From Methanoregula sp. (lineage in GTDB: Archaea > Halobacteriota > Methanomicrobia > Methanomicrobiales > Methanospirillaceae), in assembly GCA_041645435.1 (NCBI GenBank), contig JBAZQB010000004.1, positions 1 to 64,000 on the forward strand: 64,000 bases of DNA. Direction: 5' to 3'. The notes beneath the pieces are model-generated. The model had not been told where the DNA came from. It ran no database searches and worked only from the letters and a program-made list of their open reading frames with translations. The translations under genes and the position numbers were made by a program. Below are positions 27,716-35,212 of the stretch, piece by piece. Position 1 is the stretch's first letter. Each line of letters opens with the position of its first letter.

Positions 27716-27746
27716 GCTCGCACCACTTATGATGTCGACTTCACTC

Positions 27747-27758
27747 GTATAATAATTA
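27747..27758 (-). promoter_or_regulatory. Putative TATA box of ppsA
   Basis: On the minus strand the sequence reads TAATTATTATACG, 32-43 bases before the ppsA ATG. That spacing predicts a start of transcription near 27725 and a ~10-base leader with the GGTG ribosome site. It probably drives the whole ppsA-mfnA-hpt-dph2 chain (inference). Confidence 0.45.
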
Positions 27759-27762
27759 TCAT

Positions 27763-28010
27763 CGCGTTACCCTGCCGGAGGGGTGGTTATGGGGGTTGCT
27801 TATTGATTGACGGTTTGGATTAGTTTCCTGAACCGGTTGCTCCATTGTCCGATTCCCCCTCGTTGTAAATAATGAGGGTGACTCCCTCTCTCCCCCAGAG
27901 GGGGAGGCAGCCCAAGGGGAGCCCCCCTTGACCCCCTTTGATTTTCAAGTTTTATGCTGGGAGAGGATCCTGCTTTTCCTTACTCCAGCCACGGTTTAAG
28001 CGATTACGAT
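27763..28010. other. Gene-free interval, GC/C-run rich
   Basis: No gene seen. It contains C- and G-runs such as CTCCCTCTCTCCCCCAGAGG followed by GGGAGGC, which can fold on itself, and AAGGGGAGCCCCCCTTG. This is the same kind of low-complexity DNA as other gaps in the window. Confidence 0.4.
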
Positions 28011-28068
28011 AATAAAACCACCTTGCCCCGCTGTGCCTCGGAGAGGCCCTGAGACGGGGGAGCCTCAC
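28011..28068 (+). repeat. Partial copy of the ~145-bp GC-rich repeat family
   Basis: Only the second half of the family is present: AATAAAACCACCTTGCCCCG, CTCGGAGAGGCCCTGAGAC and GGGGGAGCCTCAC. It matches the end of the copies at 55954 and 57843. Confidence 0.6.
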
Positions 28069-28210
28069 AAAAATTTTCTGATATTTTTATGCCGTATTTC
28101 ACTTGCTTGGAACAGCATGGCGCAATCTTTCTCCATATATTGCCTGAGCGCCAGCCGGCCCGCAAAGAATAACCCTGATTAAGTATGGCGGCGATATTCT
28201 ATGGGTTTTT

Positions 28211-29815
28211 ATGGCAAACGCAAAGGTGCTCGTCAGTGATCCGCTGGCGGAAGAAGGGCTTGTTATCCTGCGGGCGGCAGTCGATGTGGACGTTAAGACT
28301 GAGCTCAAGGAAGAAGAGCTCATCAAGATCATCGGGGACTACGATGCCCTGCTCGTGCGGAGCAGCACGGATGTCAATGCAAAGGTGATCGAGGCAGGCA
28401 AAAAGCTGAAGTTCATCGGGCGTGCCGGTGTCGGCGTGGACAATATCGATATGGATGCAGCGACCCGCAAGGGAATTATCGTTGCCAATGCGCCGGAGGG
28501 AAATACCCTTGCCGCAACCGAGCACACCATGGCCATGATGCAGTCCCTTGCCCGCAATATCCCGCAGGCGAACGCGAGCCTCAGGAAGAAAGAGTGGAAG
28601 CGCAGCAAGTTCATGGGCGTGGAACTGAACGAAAAGACCCTCGGTATTGTCGGGTTCGGGCGCATCGGGCGTGAAGTGGCAAAGCGGGCAAACGCGATGG
28701 ATATGAAATGCGTTGCCTACGATCCCTTCATCACCAAGGAACGGGCGGCCCAGCTCGGCGTCGAGATGATGTCGATGGCCGACCTCTTCAAGGTCGCGGA
28801 TGTCATCACGGTCCACACCCCCCTGATCGCCGAGACGAAGCACGTCATCAACGAAAAGAGCATCGCGACGATGAAAGACGGCGTGCGGATCATCAACTGC
28901 GCCCGTGGCGGTATCATCGATGAGAAGGCGCTCTACGATGCGGTCAAGAGCGGCAAGGTGGCCGGGGCAGCCCTCGATGTATTCGAGACCGAGCCCCCGA
29001 CCGAATCCCCGCTCCTCACCCTCGACCAGATCATCGTGACCCCCCATCTCGGGGCAAGCACGGTCGAGGCGCAGGTCAATGTCGCAGTCTCGGTTGCAAA
29101 GCAGTGCATTGAAGTCCTGAAGGGCGGGGCTGCGAAATACGTGGTCAACGCCCCGATGGTCCCGCCCGAGCATGCGGAAGTGCTTGCACCCTTTGCCCAG
29201 CTCGCCGAGAAGATGGGACGCTTCGTTACCCAGATCGCGGGCGGCAGGCTCTCCTCCGTGGAACTCATCTACGGCGGCGAACTCTCGGCCTATGCCGGCA
29301 GCATGAAGTACGTTACCCGCCTTGCCCTCAAGGGGCTTCTCGACCCGGTGCTCCAGCAGCCGGTCAATATCGTGAACGCGGATTTCATAGCAAAGGAACG
29401 CGGCATCGCCGTCAGCGAGACCGTCACGCAGGAGTCCAGCGGGTTCAAGAACCTTATCACCATCCGGATCAAGACCGACAAGGGTGAAGAGACGGTCAGC
29501 GGGACGGTCTTTTTTAAGGGCCGCAGCCGCATTGTCGCAGTCGGTGGCTACACGATGGACATGATCCCCGAAGGCTACGTGATCGTGTCACGCCACCTGG
29601 ACAAGCCGGGCGTTATCGGGCGGGCATCCACCATCCTCGGGAAGAACAACATCAACATTGCCGGCATGCAGGTCGGCCGGGTCCAGCCCGGCGAGCATGC
29701 GATCATGGTCCTGAACGTGGACAGCGATGTTCCCGACAGCGTGATGGAAGAGATACGCGGGATGCCGGGGATCTTTACCGCAACGTTTGCCAAGATATCG
29801 AGCGGGAAGATTTAA
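28211..29815 (+). CDS. serA: D-3-phosphoglycerate dehydrogenase
   Basis: 534 residues, the long form with substrate/NAD domains, an ASB domain and a C-terminal ACT domain. It makes 3-phosphohydroxypyruvate, the first step of serine synthesis. The NAD site is VGFGRIGREVAKR; catalytic residues lie in NCARGGIIDEKAL (Arg), FETEPP (Glu) and PHLGAST (His). The ACT domain (LDKPGVIGRASTILGKNNIN onward) normally binds serine for feedback control. The last ~66 codons (from about 29615) plus the stop and T-run terminator recur three times downstream, so this end was probably replaced during insertion of the island (see findings). Confidence 0.95.
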   Translation: MANAKVLVSDPLAEEGLVILRAAVDVDVKTELKEEELIKIIGDYDALLVRSSTDVNAKVIEAGKKLKFIGRAGVGVDNIDMDAATRKGIIVANAPEGNTLAATEHTMAMMQSLARNIPQANASLRKKEWKRSKFMGVELNEKTLGIVGFGRIGREVAKRANAMDMKCVAYDPFITKERAAQLGVEMMSMADLFKVADVITVHTPLIAETKHVINEKSIATMKDGVRIINCARGGIIDEKALYDAVKSGKVAGAALDVFETEPPTESPLLTLDQIIVTPHLGASTVEAQVNVAVSVAKQCIEVLKGGAAKYVVNAPMVPPEHAEVLAPFAQLAEKMGRFVTQIAGGRLSSVELIYGGELSAYAGSMKYVTRLALKGLLDPVLQQPVNIVNADFIAKERGIAVSETVTQESSGFKNLITIRIKTDKGEETVSGTVFFKGRSRIVAVGGYTMDMIPEGYVIVSRHLDKPGVIGRASTILGKNNINIAGMQVGRVQPGEHAIMVLNVDSDVPDSVMEEIRGMPGIFTATFAKISSGKI

Positions 29816-29830
29816 GGATTCTTTTTTTTA
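29815..29830 (+). terminator. T-run terminator after serA
   Basis: The stop codon is followed by GGATTCTTTTTTT. The same stop-plus-T-run pattern follows each of the three downstream copies of the serA end (31381-31395, 31715-31730, 33192-33212), which argues that the duplicated block included the terminator. Confidence 0.55.
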
Positions 29831-30012
29831 GTGCGGGCCGGGATAAGCGGCTTCTCAAAAATTCAAAGGGGGATATAGTAATCCAGAGTGCGATTGTGTC
29901 TCGAAGATGCATCGACTGTTAACGTTCTGGCGGATGAACTGAGATAGCTATCCAAAGGAATATCACTGTACCGGAGCAAAAACTGCAATATCCAAAAAGG
30001 TGGGGGGCAACA

Positions 30013-31086
30013 GTGAAGAAAGGGAACAATGGTATGATGGAGAGCCGAACCTTTTCACCGGACTTTACCTACACCCACCGGATGGTGAGAAGGCTTTCGG
30101 ATATCGCTGCTGCCCGCGAGGTGATCCTTCATGCACACCTGATCCCGAAATGGGAGGTGTCGATCCGCAGGGAACAACTGGTCCGGGCTGCACATGCATC
30201 CACAGCGATAGAGGGGAACCCGCTCTCCCTTGAGGAAGTGAGCCGGCTTTCCGAGGGCAGGGAGGTTATGGCTGCCCGCAGGGCAAAAAACGAGGTGCTC
30301 AACTACCTCCGGGTGCTGGAACACATTGACCGGTACCAGAAGGACGGTATGATCTCAGAAGAGAACCTCCTTTCCCTGCACCGCGACGTCACCCTTGATA
30401 CGCTGGATGACCCGGCAACGGAGGGGGCGTTCCGGAAGGTGCAGGTTGTTGTCGGAAACCGCCTCACCAGAGAGGTGGTGTATTCCCCACCCCCCCCAAA
30501 AGAGGTTGTCCCGCAGATGAACGCGCTTACCGGTTGGCTGAATTCCGATGCAGCGCACCAGATGCATCCGGTACTGGTTGCCGGGATCGCGCATTACGAA
30601 CTCGTGCGGATTCACCCGTTTGTGGACGGGAACGGGCGAACGGCCCGGGCGCTCGCTACCCTTGTTCTCGCAATGCGGGAGTTCGATATCAAGCGGTTCT
30701 TTACCTTGGATGATTTCTACGACAGCGACCGGCCTGCCTACTACAATGTGCTCAAAGCGGTGAACCTGACCTATCCGGACTGCACGGTATGGCTGGAGTA
30801 CTTTACGGAAGGGGTGGAGATCTCCCTACACCGTGTGAAGGAGCGGGTGTTGCTGCTCTCGTCTGATGAGCACCGGAAGGTATCCGGGGGGCAGGTGGCT
30901 CTTTCCGAGCGGCAGATGAAGATTATCGAGTTCATCCATGCCCACGGTTCGGTGAAGAGCGGGGATCTGATGCGTCTGTATGGCATTTCCCGGCAGGCAG
31001 CAGGCAAGGAGCTCGGGCAGATGATTGAGCAGAACCTGATCAGGATCGAAGGAAAGGGGCGTTCTACGCGGTACGTGATGGCCTGA
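30013..31086 (+). CDS. Fic-family protein with C-terminal winged helix
   Basis: 357 residues. Fic enzymes usually transfer AMP from ATP to a hydroxyl of a target protein. The catalytic loop HPFVDGNGRTAR starts at His 201 and is fully canonical. An inhibitory-helix motif, STAIEGN, lies at 63-69 before the Fic core, so activity is likely held back until relieved (class II arrangement, inference). The C-terminal ~75 residues form a winged helix (LSERQMKIIEFIHAHGSVKS, RQAAGKELGQMIEQ). The GTG start has GGTGGGG upstream; an ATG at 30034 is possible. It is the cargo of the first module in the serA 3' island and is followed by seven 12-bp repeats. Confidence 0.92.
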   Translation: MKKGNNGMMESRTFSPDFTYTHRMVRRLSDIAAAREVILHAHLIPKWEVSIRREQLVRAAHASTAIEGNPLSLEEVSRLSEGREVMAARRAKNEVLNYLRVLEHIDRYQKDGMISEENLLSLHRDVTLDTLDDPATEGAFRKVQVVVGNRLTREVVYSPPPPKEVVPQMNALTGWLNSDAAHQMHPVLVAGIAHYELVRIHPFVDGNGRTARALATLVLAMREFDIKRFFTLDDFYDSDRPAYYNVLKAVNLTYPDCTVWLEYFTEGVEISLHRVKERVLLLSSDEHRKVSGGQVALSERQMKIIEFIHAHGSVKSGDLMRLYGISRQAAGKELGQMIEQNLIRIEGKGRSTRYVMA

Positions 31087-31089
31087 GCA

Positions 31090-31173
31090 GGTTGTCGATT
31101 AGGTTGTCGATTAGGTTGTCGATTAGGTTGTCGATTAGGTTGTCGATTAGGTTGTCGATTAGGTTGTCGATTA
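31090..31173 (+). repeat. Seven perfect tandem copies of GGTTGTCGATTA
   Basis: 84 bases of an exact 12-bp unit, starting six bases after the Fic stop codon and ending just before the first serA-end copy. A second set of four copies is at 31448-31495 in the same context. No base differs between units, so the array is recent or actively kept uniform. Confidence 0.95.
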
Positions 31174-31182
31174 TCGGAAAGT

Positions 31183-31380
31183 TGGGCGTGCTTCTACCAT
31201 CCTCGGGAAGAACAACATCAACATTGCCGGCATGCAGGTCGGCCGGGTCCAGCCCGGCGAGCATGCCATCATGGTGCTGAACGTGGACAGCGATGTTCCC
31301 GACAGCGTGATGGAAGAGATACGCGGGATGCCGGGGATCTTCACCGCAACGTTTGCCAAGATATCGAGCGGGAAGATTTA
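31183..31380 (+). pseudogene. serA 3'-end copy B (ACT-domain fragment)
   Basis: 198 bases encoding the last 65 residues of SerA plus stop, with no start codon. It differs from the end of the intact serA at seven positions, all silent third-position changes, including the stop (TAA versus TAG). The T-run and ~25 bases after it are related too. It cannot be expressed as an enzyme. It is best explained as the original serA end displaced by an insertion (inference). Confidence 0.9.
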
Positions 31381-31429
31381 GGATACTCTTTTTTTGCGGA
31401 CCGGGTACGCGGCTCCTTGTGTCACATTG

Positions 31430-31495
31430 TATGTGATGGCGTGAGCAGGTTGTCGATTAGGTTGTCGATTAGGTTGTCGATTAGGTTGTCGATTA
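31430..31495 (+). repeat. Fic 3'-end remnant and four copies of GGTTGTCGATTA
   Basis: 31430-31444 reads TATGTGATGGCGTGA, i.e. the last four codons and stop of the Fic gene (Tyr-Val-Met-Ala-stop) with silent differences. GCA and four perfect 12-bp repeats follow (31448-31495). This is the same order as at 31072-31173, so a second Fic-repeat module stood here and lost its gene. Confidence 0.8.
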
Positions 31496-31629
31496 CCGGA
31501 TTATCCGAAGGACCGTGACGCAAGTGAACGTAAACAAGAACGAGTGAAAATGACTGAAGGATTTTGTCTCTACAACCTTGTTTGATTGGTTCAAAAATGA
31601 ACCATGTGGAGCAAAACCTGACCAATGAA

Positions 31630-31710
31630 ATTTCCGACAGTGTGATAGAAGAGATACGCGGGATGCCGGCATCTTCACCGTACGTTTGCCAAGATACCGG
31701 GCGAGAACAT
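31630..31710 (+). pseudogene. serA 3'-end copy C (degenerate)
   Basis: Matches the last ~30 codons of serA (TCCGACAGTGTGATAGAAGA, GATACGCGGGATGCCGG, ACGTTTGCCAAGATA) with small deletions that break the frame. The stop and T-run follow. The 130 bases before it (31496-31629) hold no gene, only an inverted repeat TGGTTCA/TGAACCA. Confidence 0.8.
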
Positions 31711-31767
31711 TTAGGGGTAATCTTTTTTTTAATACAAAGTTAATTTTCAAAAATTTAGAGAAGCACT

Positions 31768-32976
31768 TTAAATTTTATGATTCTCTTCCGTTTCTATCTG
31801 ATTGCCAGGTTCCTTTTGTCTTACTTTAAGCGACTCTAAATAAATGAAACGTTTTCGCAAATTCTCATATCTTTCAATCGATTGTAATATTGTCGGATTT
31901 GAGACAATTTTAGATAAATCCTTCATTTCTTTAAATATCTCTATATATTCAGGATTTGTAAAAAGTTTTCTAAAATCTTCGTCTTCTAAAAGCGTATCCA
32001 TATCCTTTTGATTAAATACCGGCACATATGCGCCAAAAATTGTTTGTTGCCTATTTTGATTTCTCAAATTTCGAACTTCTTTGATTGCATCATTGCTGAC
32101 TTTTTCTTTGAGGAATTTTTGATAAGCTTTCATAAAATTTTCAGAATTATACATATAAATTCGGTTTTTTGTGGCTGATGCAAATTCCTTAATTAAATCT
32201 GGATGGGGTAAAATAATTTCTTGTGTTGGTTTTTGATAATCGTGAATTAGCCACCAGTCATTTTTTTCATCATCGTTTACAAAAATCACGGATTTATTTT
32301 TTAATTCAGCGAATTCTAATATTTGGGCCCACGAAACAAAATCAGCATATTGTTTCTCAGTACCTTTTTGTTGATCCGAAAATCCAGGAGGTATTTTTTG
32401 TTCATATCTTTTCTTTCCGAGTTCGTACAGTTCTTTTAATTTATTGGGAGAATATTCCTCACCAACATTTTCTTCAAATAATTTGTCAATTTCTTCACCA
32501 ATAATGTCTCTTTTCGTTAAATCAGGATATTTATTTTCGCAATTTTTTAAATAAGAATCCAAATCTGAAAATGCCTCCTCAATTTTTCTTTTTAATTCAT
32601 TTTTGTTGATAAACGGATGATACTCAACACTTTTTTCTTTTTCGATTTCCGTGATTGATTTATTTTTTATTTCATCGATCTTTTCTTGAATTCTTAGATA
32701 TTTTTCTCTCTGCTCACGAATAATATGAGGACGACGAGACTGATACTCTTTACCGACTTGATATGGAATCCAAATTCTGTTTGAAATTTTTTTAAGTATT
32801 GATAAAAATTCATCCCTCGATTTCACAGAGTATTGATAAAAATTTAATATTACGCTAGTATCAAAAATGAAAATACAATTTTCCCATAATTCTTCTAACT
32901 CTTTATCAGTTGGCTTATAATATTCTGGGAATTTTTTTTTCATTAATCTATACATTTCATTGAACATAATAAGCAT
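31768..32976 (-). CDS. PIN_8-like domain protein
   Basis: 402 residues. The N-terminal part matches the PIN-like domain often called PIN_8: ELWENCIFIFDTSVILNFYQYS with the first acidic residue, RDEFLSILKKISNRIWIPYQVGKEY, and later VIFVNDDEKNDWW with the C-terminal acids. Such domains are predicted metal-dependent RNases found in defence or conflict loci (family knowledge). The middle is a charged coiled-coil. The gene is very AT-rich and rich in Lys/Ile/Asn, unlike the neighbours, so it is probably foreign. The start could be 32976, 32967 or 32943. It lies between serA-end copies C and D. Confidence 0.75.
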   Translation of the reverse strand: MLIMFNEMYRLMKKKFPEYYKPTDKELEELWENCIFIFDTSVILNFYQYSVKSRDEFLSILKKISNRIWIPYQVGKEYQSRRPHIIREQREKYLRIQEKIDEIKNKSITEIEKEKSVEYHPFINKNELKRKIEEAFSDLDSYLKNCENKYPDLTKRDIIGEEIDKLFEENVGEEYSPNKLKELYELGKKRYEQKIPPGFSDQQKGTEKQYADFVSWAQILEFAELKNKSVIFVNDDEKNDWWLIHDYQKPTQEIILPHPDLIKEFASATKNRIYMYNSENFMKAYQKFLKEKVSNDAIKEVRNLRNQNRQQTIFGAYVPVFNQKDMDTLLEDEDFRKLFTNPEYIEIFKEMKDLSKIVSNPTILQSIERYENLRKRFIYLESLKVRQKEPGNQIETEENHKI

Positions 32977-33009
32977 ATTGAAATATTTTTCGAATAAGCT
33001 CCTAACACA

Positions 33010-33194
33010 CCTTCAGGAAATGCAATATCGACCTAGCCATCATGCAGGTCGGTCGAATCAATTCCGTTGACCAAGACCCTAATGGTGTTGAATGTAGACA
33101 GGTAGGTTACGGCAATAGTGTGATTGAGGAGATTCGCGAGATGATGGGGATCTTCACTACTACGTTTGCCAAGATATCGAGCGAAAAGATTTAG
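33010..33194 (+). pseudogene. serA 3'-end copy D (most diverged)
   Basis: Recognisable by ATCATGCAGGTCGGTCG, AGTGTGATTGAGGAGATTCG, and CTACGTTTGCCAAGATATCG, ending AAGATTTAG plus a long T-run. Its last ~25 codons still read SVIEEIREMMGIFTTTFAKI and then SSEKI-stop. The middle has indels. It is the oldest looking copy and marks the far side of the PIN_8-like gene. Confidence 0.8.
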
Positions 33195-33246
33195 GCAATT
33201 CTTTTTTTTTTTAAATATACTATTTACTGTCAAAAAATAGTAAAAA

Positions 33247-33681
33247 TTATTGTTTTGATTCTTTTTTGGGAATGGCATTTTGATGTTTCAAATATTCTAA
33301 AAATCCTAAAGTCAACAGATTGATTTCTAATATCGTAATAAAAAGTAGAATAGTCGCTATTGAAAAAAAGATATTAATTAATAAAGTGGATGTTGAATTT
33401 AACCAAATTAAAAAAAATGCATACACATCAGTGAAAAGAGATATAGATATTAGAAATAGAGGTTGTTTCAATCGTTCAATAATGACTTTATCTTGTTTGA
33501 TGGCTATTACTGCAAATAATATTGCCATTAATGCTGTCGAAATGACAATATATTGTGTACAAAGACTTTCGATGCCTCCGGATTTTAAACCGTACGCCCA
33601 AAAAGGCCATACTAATGCTATAATAATGCCACCGATTAAAAAAAATTTGAGCTGTTGTGCCGGGTTTTTTGGAATGCACAT
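33247..33681 (-). CDS. Small four-helix membrane protein
   Basis: 144 residues with four hydrophobic helices (about 11-30, 42-62, 74-95, 103-130) and a basic C-terminus (HQNAIPKKESKQ). Not recognised. It is AT-rich like the PIN_8-like gene and lies just past serA-end copy D, so it probably belongs to the imported DNA. A role as a partner of the PIN_8-like protein is possible but unsupported. Confidence 0.6.
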   Translation of the reverse strand: MCIPKNPAQQLKFFLIGGIIIALVWPFWAYGLKSGGIESLCTQYIVISTALMAILFAVIAIKQDKVIIERLKQPLFLISISLFTDVYAFFLIWLNSTSTLLINIFFSIATILLFITILEINLLTLGFLEYLKHQNAIPKKESKQ

Positions 33682-33730
33682 AATCTTACATGGGTAGATA
33701 GCCAGATTAAAATTTGTGCTCCATTTCCCC

Positions 33731-33821
33731 GCTGCGGATCAGGGACCTGCCATGCCCTTTAACCGCCCTGCCCAGCGAGGCCCCGCTGAGGCGGCCGAGC
33801 GACCCCCGCAGGGGTGGGCTT
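33731..33821 (+). repeat. Partial copy of the ~145-bp GC-rich repeat family
   Basis: Contains GCGGATCAGGGAC, CTGCCCAGCGAGGCCCCGCT and CGCAGGGGTGGGCTT. It is closest to the second half of the copy at 34985-35115. With that copy it brackets the stem-loop array and the lipoprotein gene. Confidence 0.55.
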
Positions 33822-33875
33822 ACTCGTTTTTTCAAATGCCTATCAGGAAAACCTTCAAAAAATTGGGGGGGAGGT

Positions 33876-34473
33876 ACCCTGTCCAAACTTGGAGAGGGGG
33901 ATACCGGCCCCACCCACCCCCTCTCCAAAACCCGAGAGGGGGTATACAGCCCACCCTACCCCCACTCTTACGAAAGACAGGCCCCCACCCCCCTCCGGCT
34001 GCACGGACCCGGCCACGGTTTCCGATGGAGTCACGACTGAACTTCCCTTTCCTCACGCACAACAAAAGGGTGGGACCCCCCCACTCAAAAGTTCGAGAGG
34101 GGGTACCCTACCCCCCTGTCCAAAAAGTGAGTGGGGGTATACCCACCCCCTCTCCAAAAAACGAGGGGGGGATACCAGCCCTCCCTACCCCCACTCCAAA
34201 ATTTGAGAGGGGGTCCCCCCTCCCCCCCCTGTCATATGAAAATCCTTCCCCTTTGTCGCATGAACCGGAGCGGTGGTTCATGTAGAGTCACGACGGAGAG
34301 GGCATCGCTCTGCTGGGTATCCGGGAGGGGGGATACCCCCTCTCTTGGCCCGGACAGGGTACCACCCCCTCCCCCTCTCCACAAAATGAGTGGGGGTATC
34401 CCACCCCCCTGTCTAAAATATGAGGGGGGATACCTGCCCCACCCACCCCCACTCTTGGAAAAGACAGGGTACC
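33876..34473. repeat. Array of about twelve stem-loop units
   Basis: Each unit is 26 bases: left arm CCCCC plus TCTC, ACTC or TGTC, an 8-base A-rich loop, and right arm GAGA, GAGT or GACA plus GGGGG. Clear units start at 33876, 33917, 34078, 34112, 34146, 34188, 34371 and 34405. Partly decayed ones start at 33959, 34225, 34336 and 34446. Spacers are either 16 bases (ATACCNGCCCCACCCA type) or 8 bases (TACCCTAC type). Two ~90-120-base stretches without units interrupt it. Proline-rich frames through this region are by-products of the C-runs. Confidence 0.85.
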
Positions 34474-34590
34474 TCCCCCATGAAAACCTTTACAGAAAAG
34501 CCGGTATATTTCCGGATACTCGAATCATCTTGGCAACATCGATGACTCCCGGGAAAAGGTTAATCATGTCAGGATTATTCTATCTCATTT

Positions 34591-34959
34591 ATGCAATCGG
34601 CGAGCCTTGTTTGCATCATCGTTTTTTGCTCAATGCTCATAGCAGGGTGCATCCAGCTGCCTGGAATGCATATTATCAGTAACACACCCGATCCCATCAT
34701 CGGCCAGTGGATTGGAGGTGAACCGCCGGCATCGGACCGGCACATAATCCTGTATGAAAATCAGACGTTTTTTTCCACGAATTTTTTTATCAACCGTAAG
34801 GAAACAACTGACACCGGCAACTGGACAAAAAAAGAACCCGGTCGCTATTCATTGCAATCCGTTACCGGTGAAAGAACCGATTGGATGTACGATTCATTTG
34901 ATGATTCATTTTACCCAGGTGGATTACCCCAGATGAAATACCACCGTTATAAAGGGTAA
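34591..34959 (+). CDS. Small predicted lipoprotein
   Basis: 122 residues. The N-terminus has a hydrophobic run and lipobox (MLIAGC, Cys at about 20). The rest (PDPIIGQWIGGEPPASDRHI, ENQTFFSTNFF, TDTGNWTKKEPGRYS, SFDDSFYPGGLPQMKYHRYK) resembles a family of small exported beta-rich lipoproteins common in Methanomicrobiales. Its function is unknown. It is the only convincing gene between the stem-loop array and the GC-rich repeat at 34985. Confidence 0.65.
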   Translation: MQSASLVCIIVFCSMLIAGCIQLPGMHIISNTPDPIIGQWIGGEPPASDRHIILYENQTFFSTNFFINRKETTDTGNWTKKEPGRYSLQSVTGERTDWMYDSFDDSFYPGGLPQMKYHRYKG

Positions 34960-34984
34960 AACGGAAAGAATTGATCGTTTGGCT

Positions 34985-35115
34985 GATGGGGGTTGAGACC
35001 CCCATACCCCCGGTAATGATGAACCCCCCACCCCCGACAGGGCGCCCCCGCGGCGGTTCAGGAACGGTTCTCTCATTAAACCGATCTGCCCAGCGAGGCC
35101 CCGCGAAGGGGTGGC
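34985..35115 (+). repeat. ~145-bp GC-rich repeat family, copy
   Basis: Starts GATGGGGGTTGAGACCCCCA, then ATACCCCC, a spacer, GGCGCCCCCGCGGCGGTTCA and GCCCAGCGAGGCCCCGCGAA. Same order as the copies at 55954 and 57843. The GGGGGTTGAGACCCCC part is a hairpin. Confidence 0.7.
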
Positions 35116-35212
35116 TTGGCTCCTGATTGTGTAACAAATAATAGGATGTTTTTGATAGGTTCGAGCGTGAACCCAATTGGTTCATGTCCATTTCAGCAGA
35201 GCTAAAAATAAT

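Noticed and set aside
28199..29173. 324-residue minus-strand frame opposite serA
   Set aside because: It is a shadow of serA, which has all catalytic motifs.
31064..31264. Minus-strand frame encoding repeated Asn-Leu-Ile-Asp
   Set aside because: It is the reverse reading of the 12-bp tandem repeats and of serA-end copy B. A 12-bp unit is open in several frames by arithmetic; there is no start signal.
33033..33278. 81-residue minus-strand frame
   Set aside because: It is antisense to serA-end copy D; similar antisense frames arise from copies A to C.
33876..34473. CRISPR array
   Set aside because: Units vary in sequence, spacers are only 8 or 16 bases and related to each other, and there are no cas genes.
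33714..34682. Several proline/glycine-rich frames through the stem-loop array
   Set aside because: They come from C- and G-runs; three frames are open at once with similar composition, and none has a ribosome site or domain.
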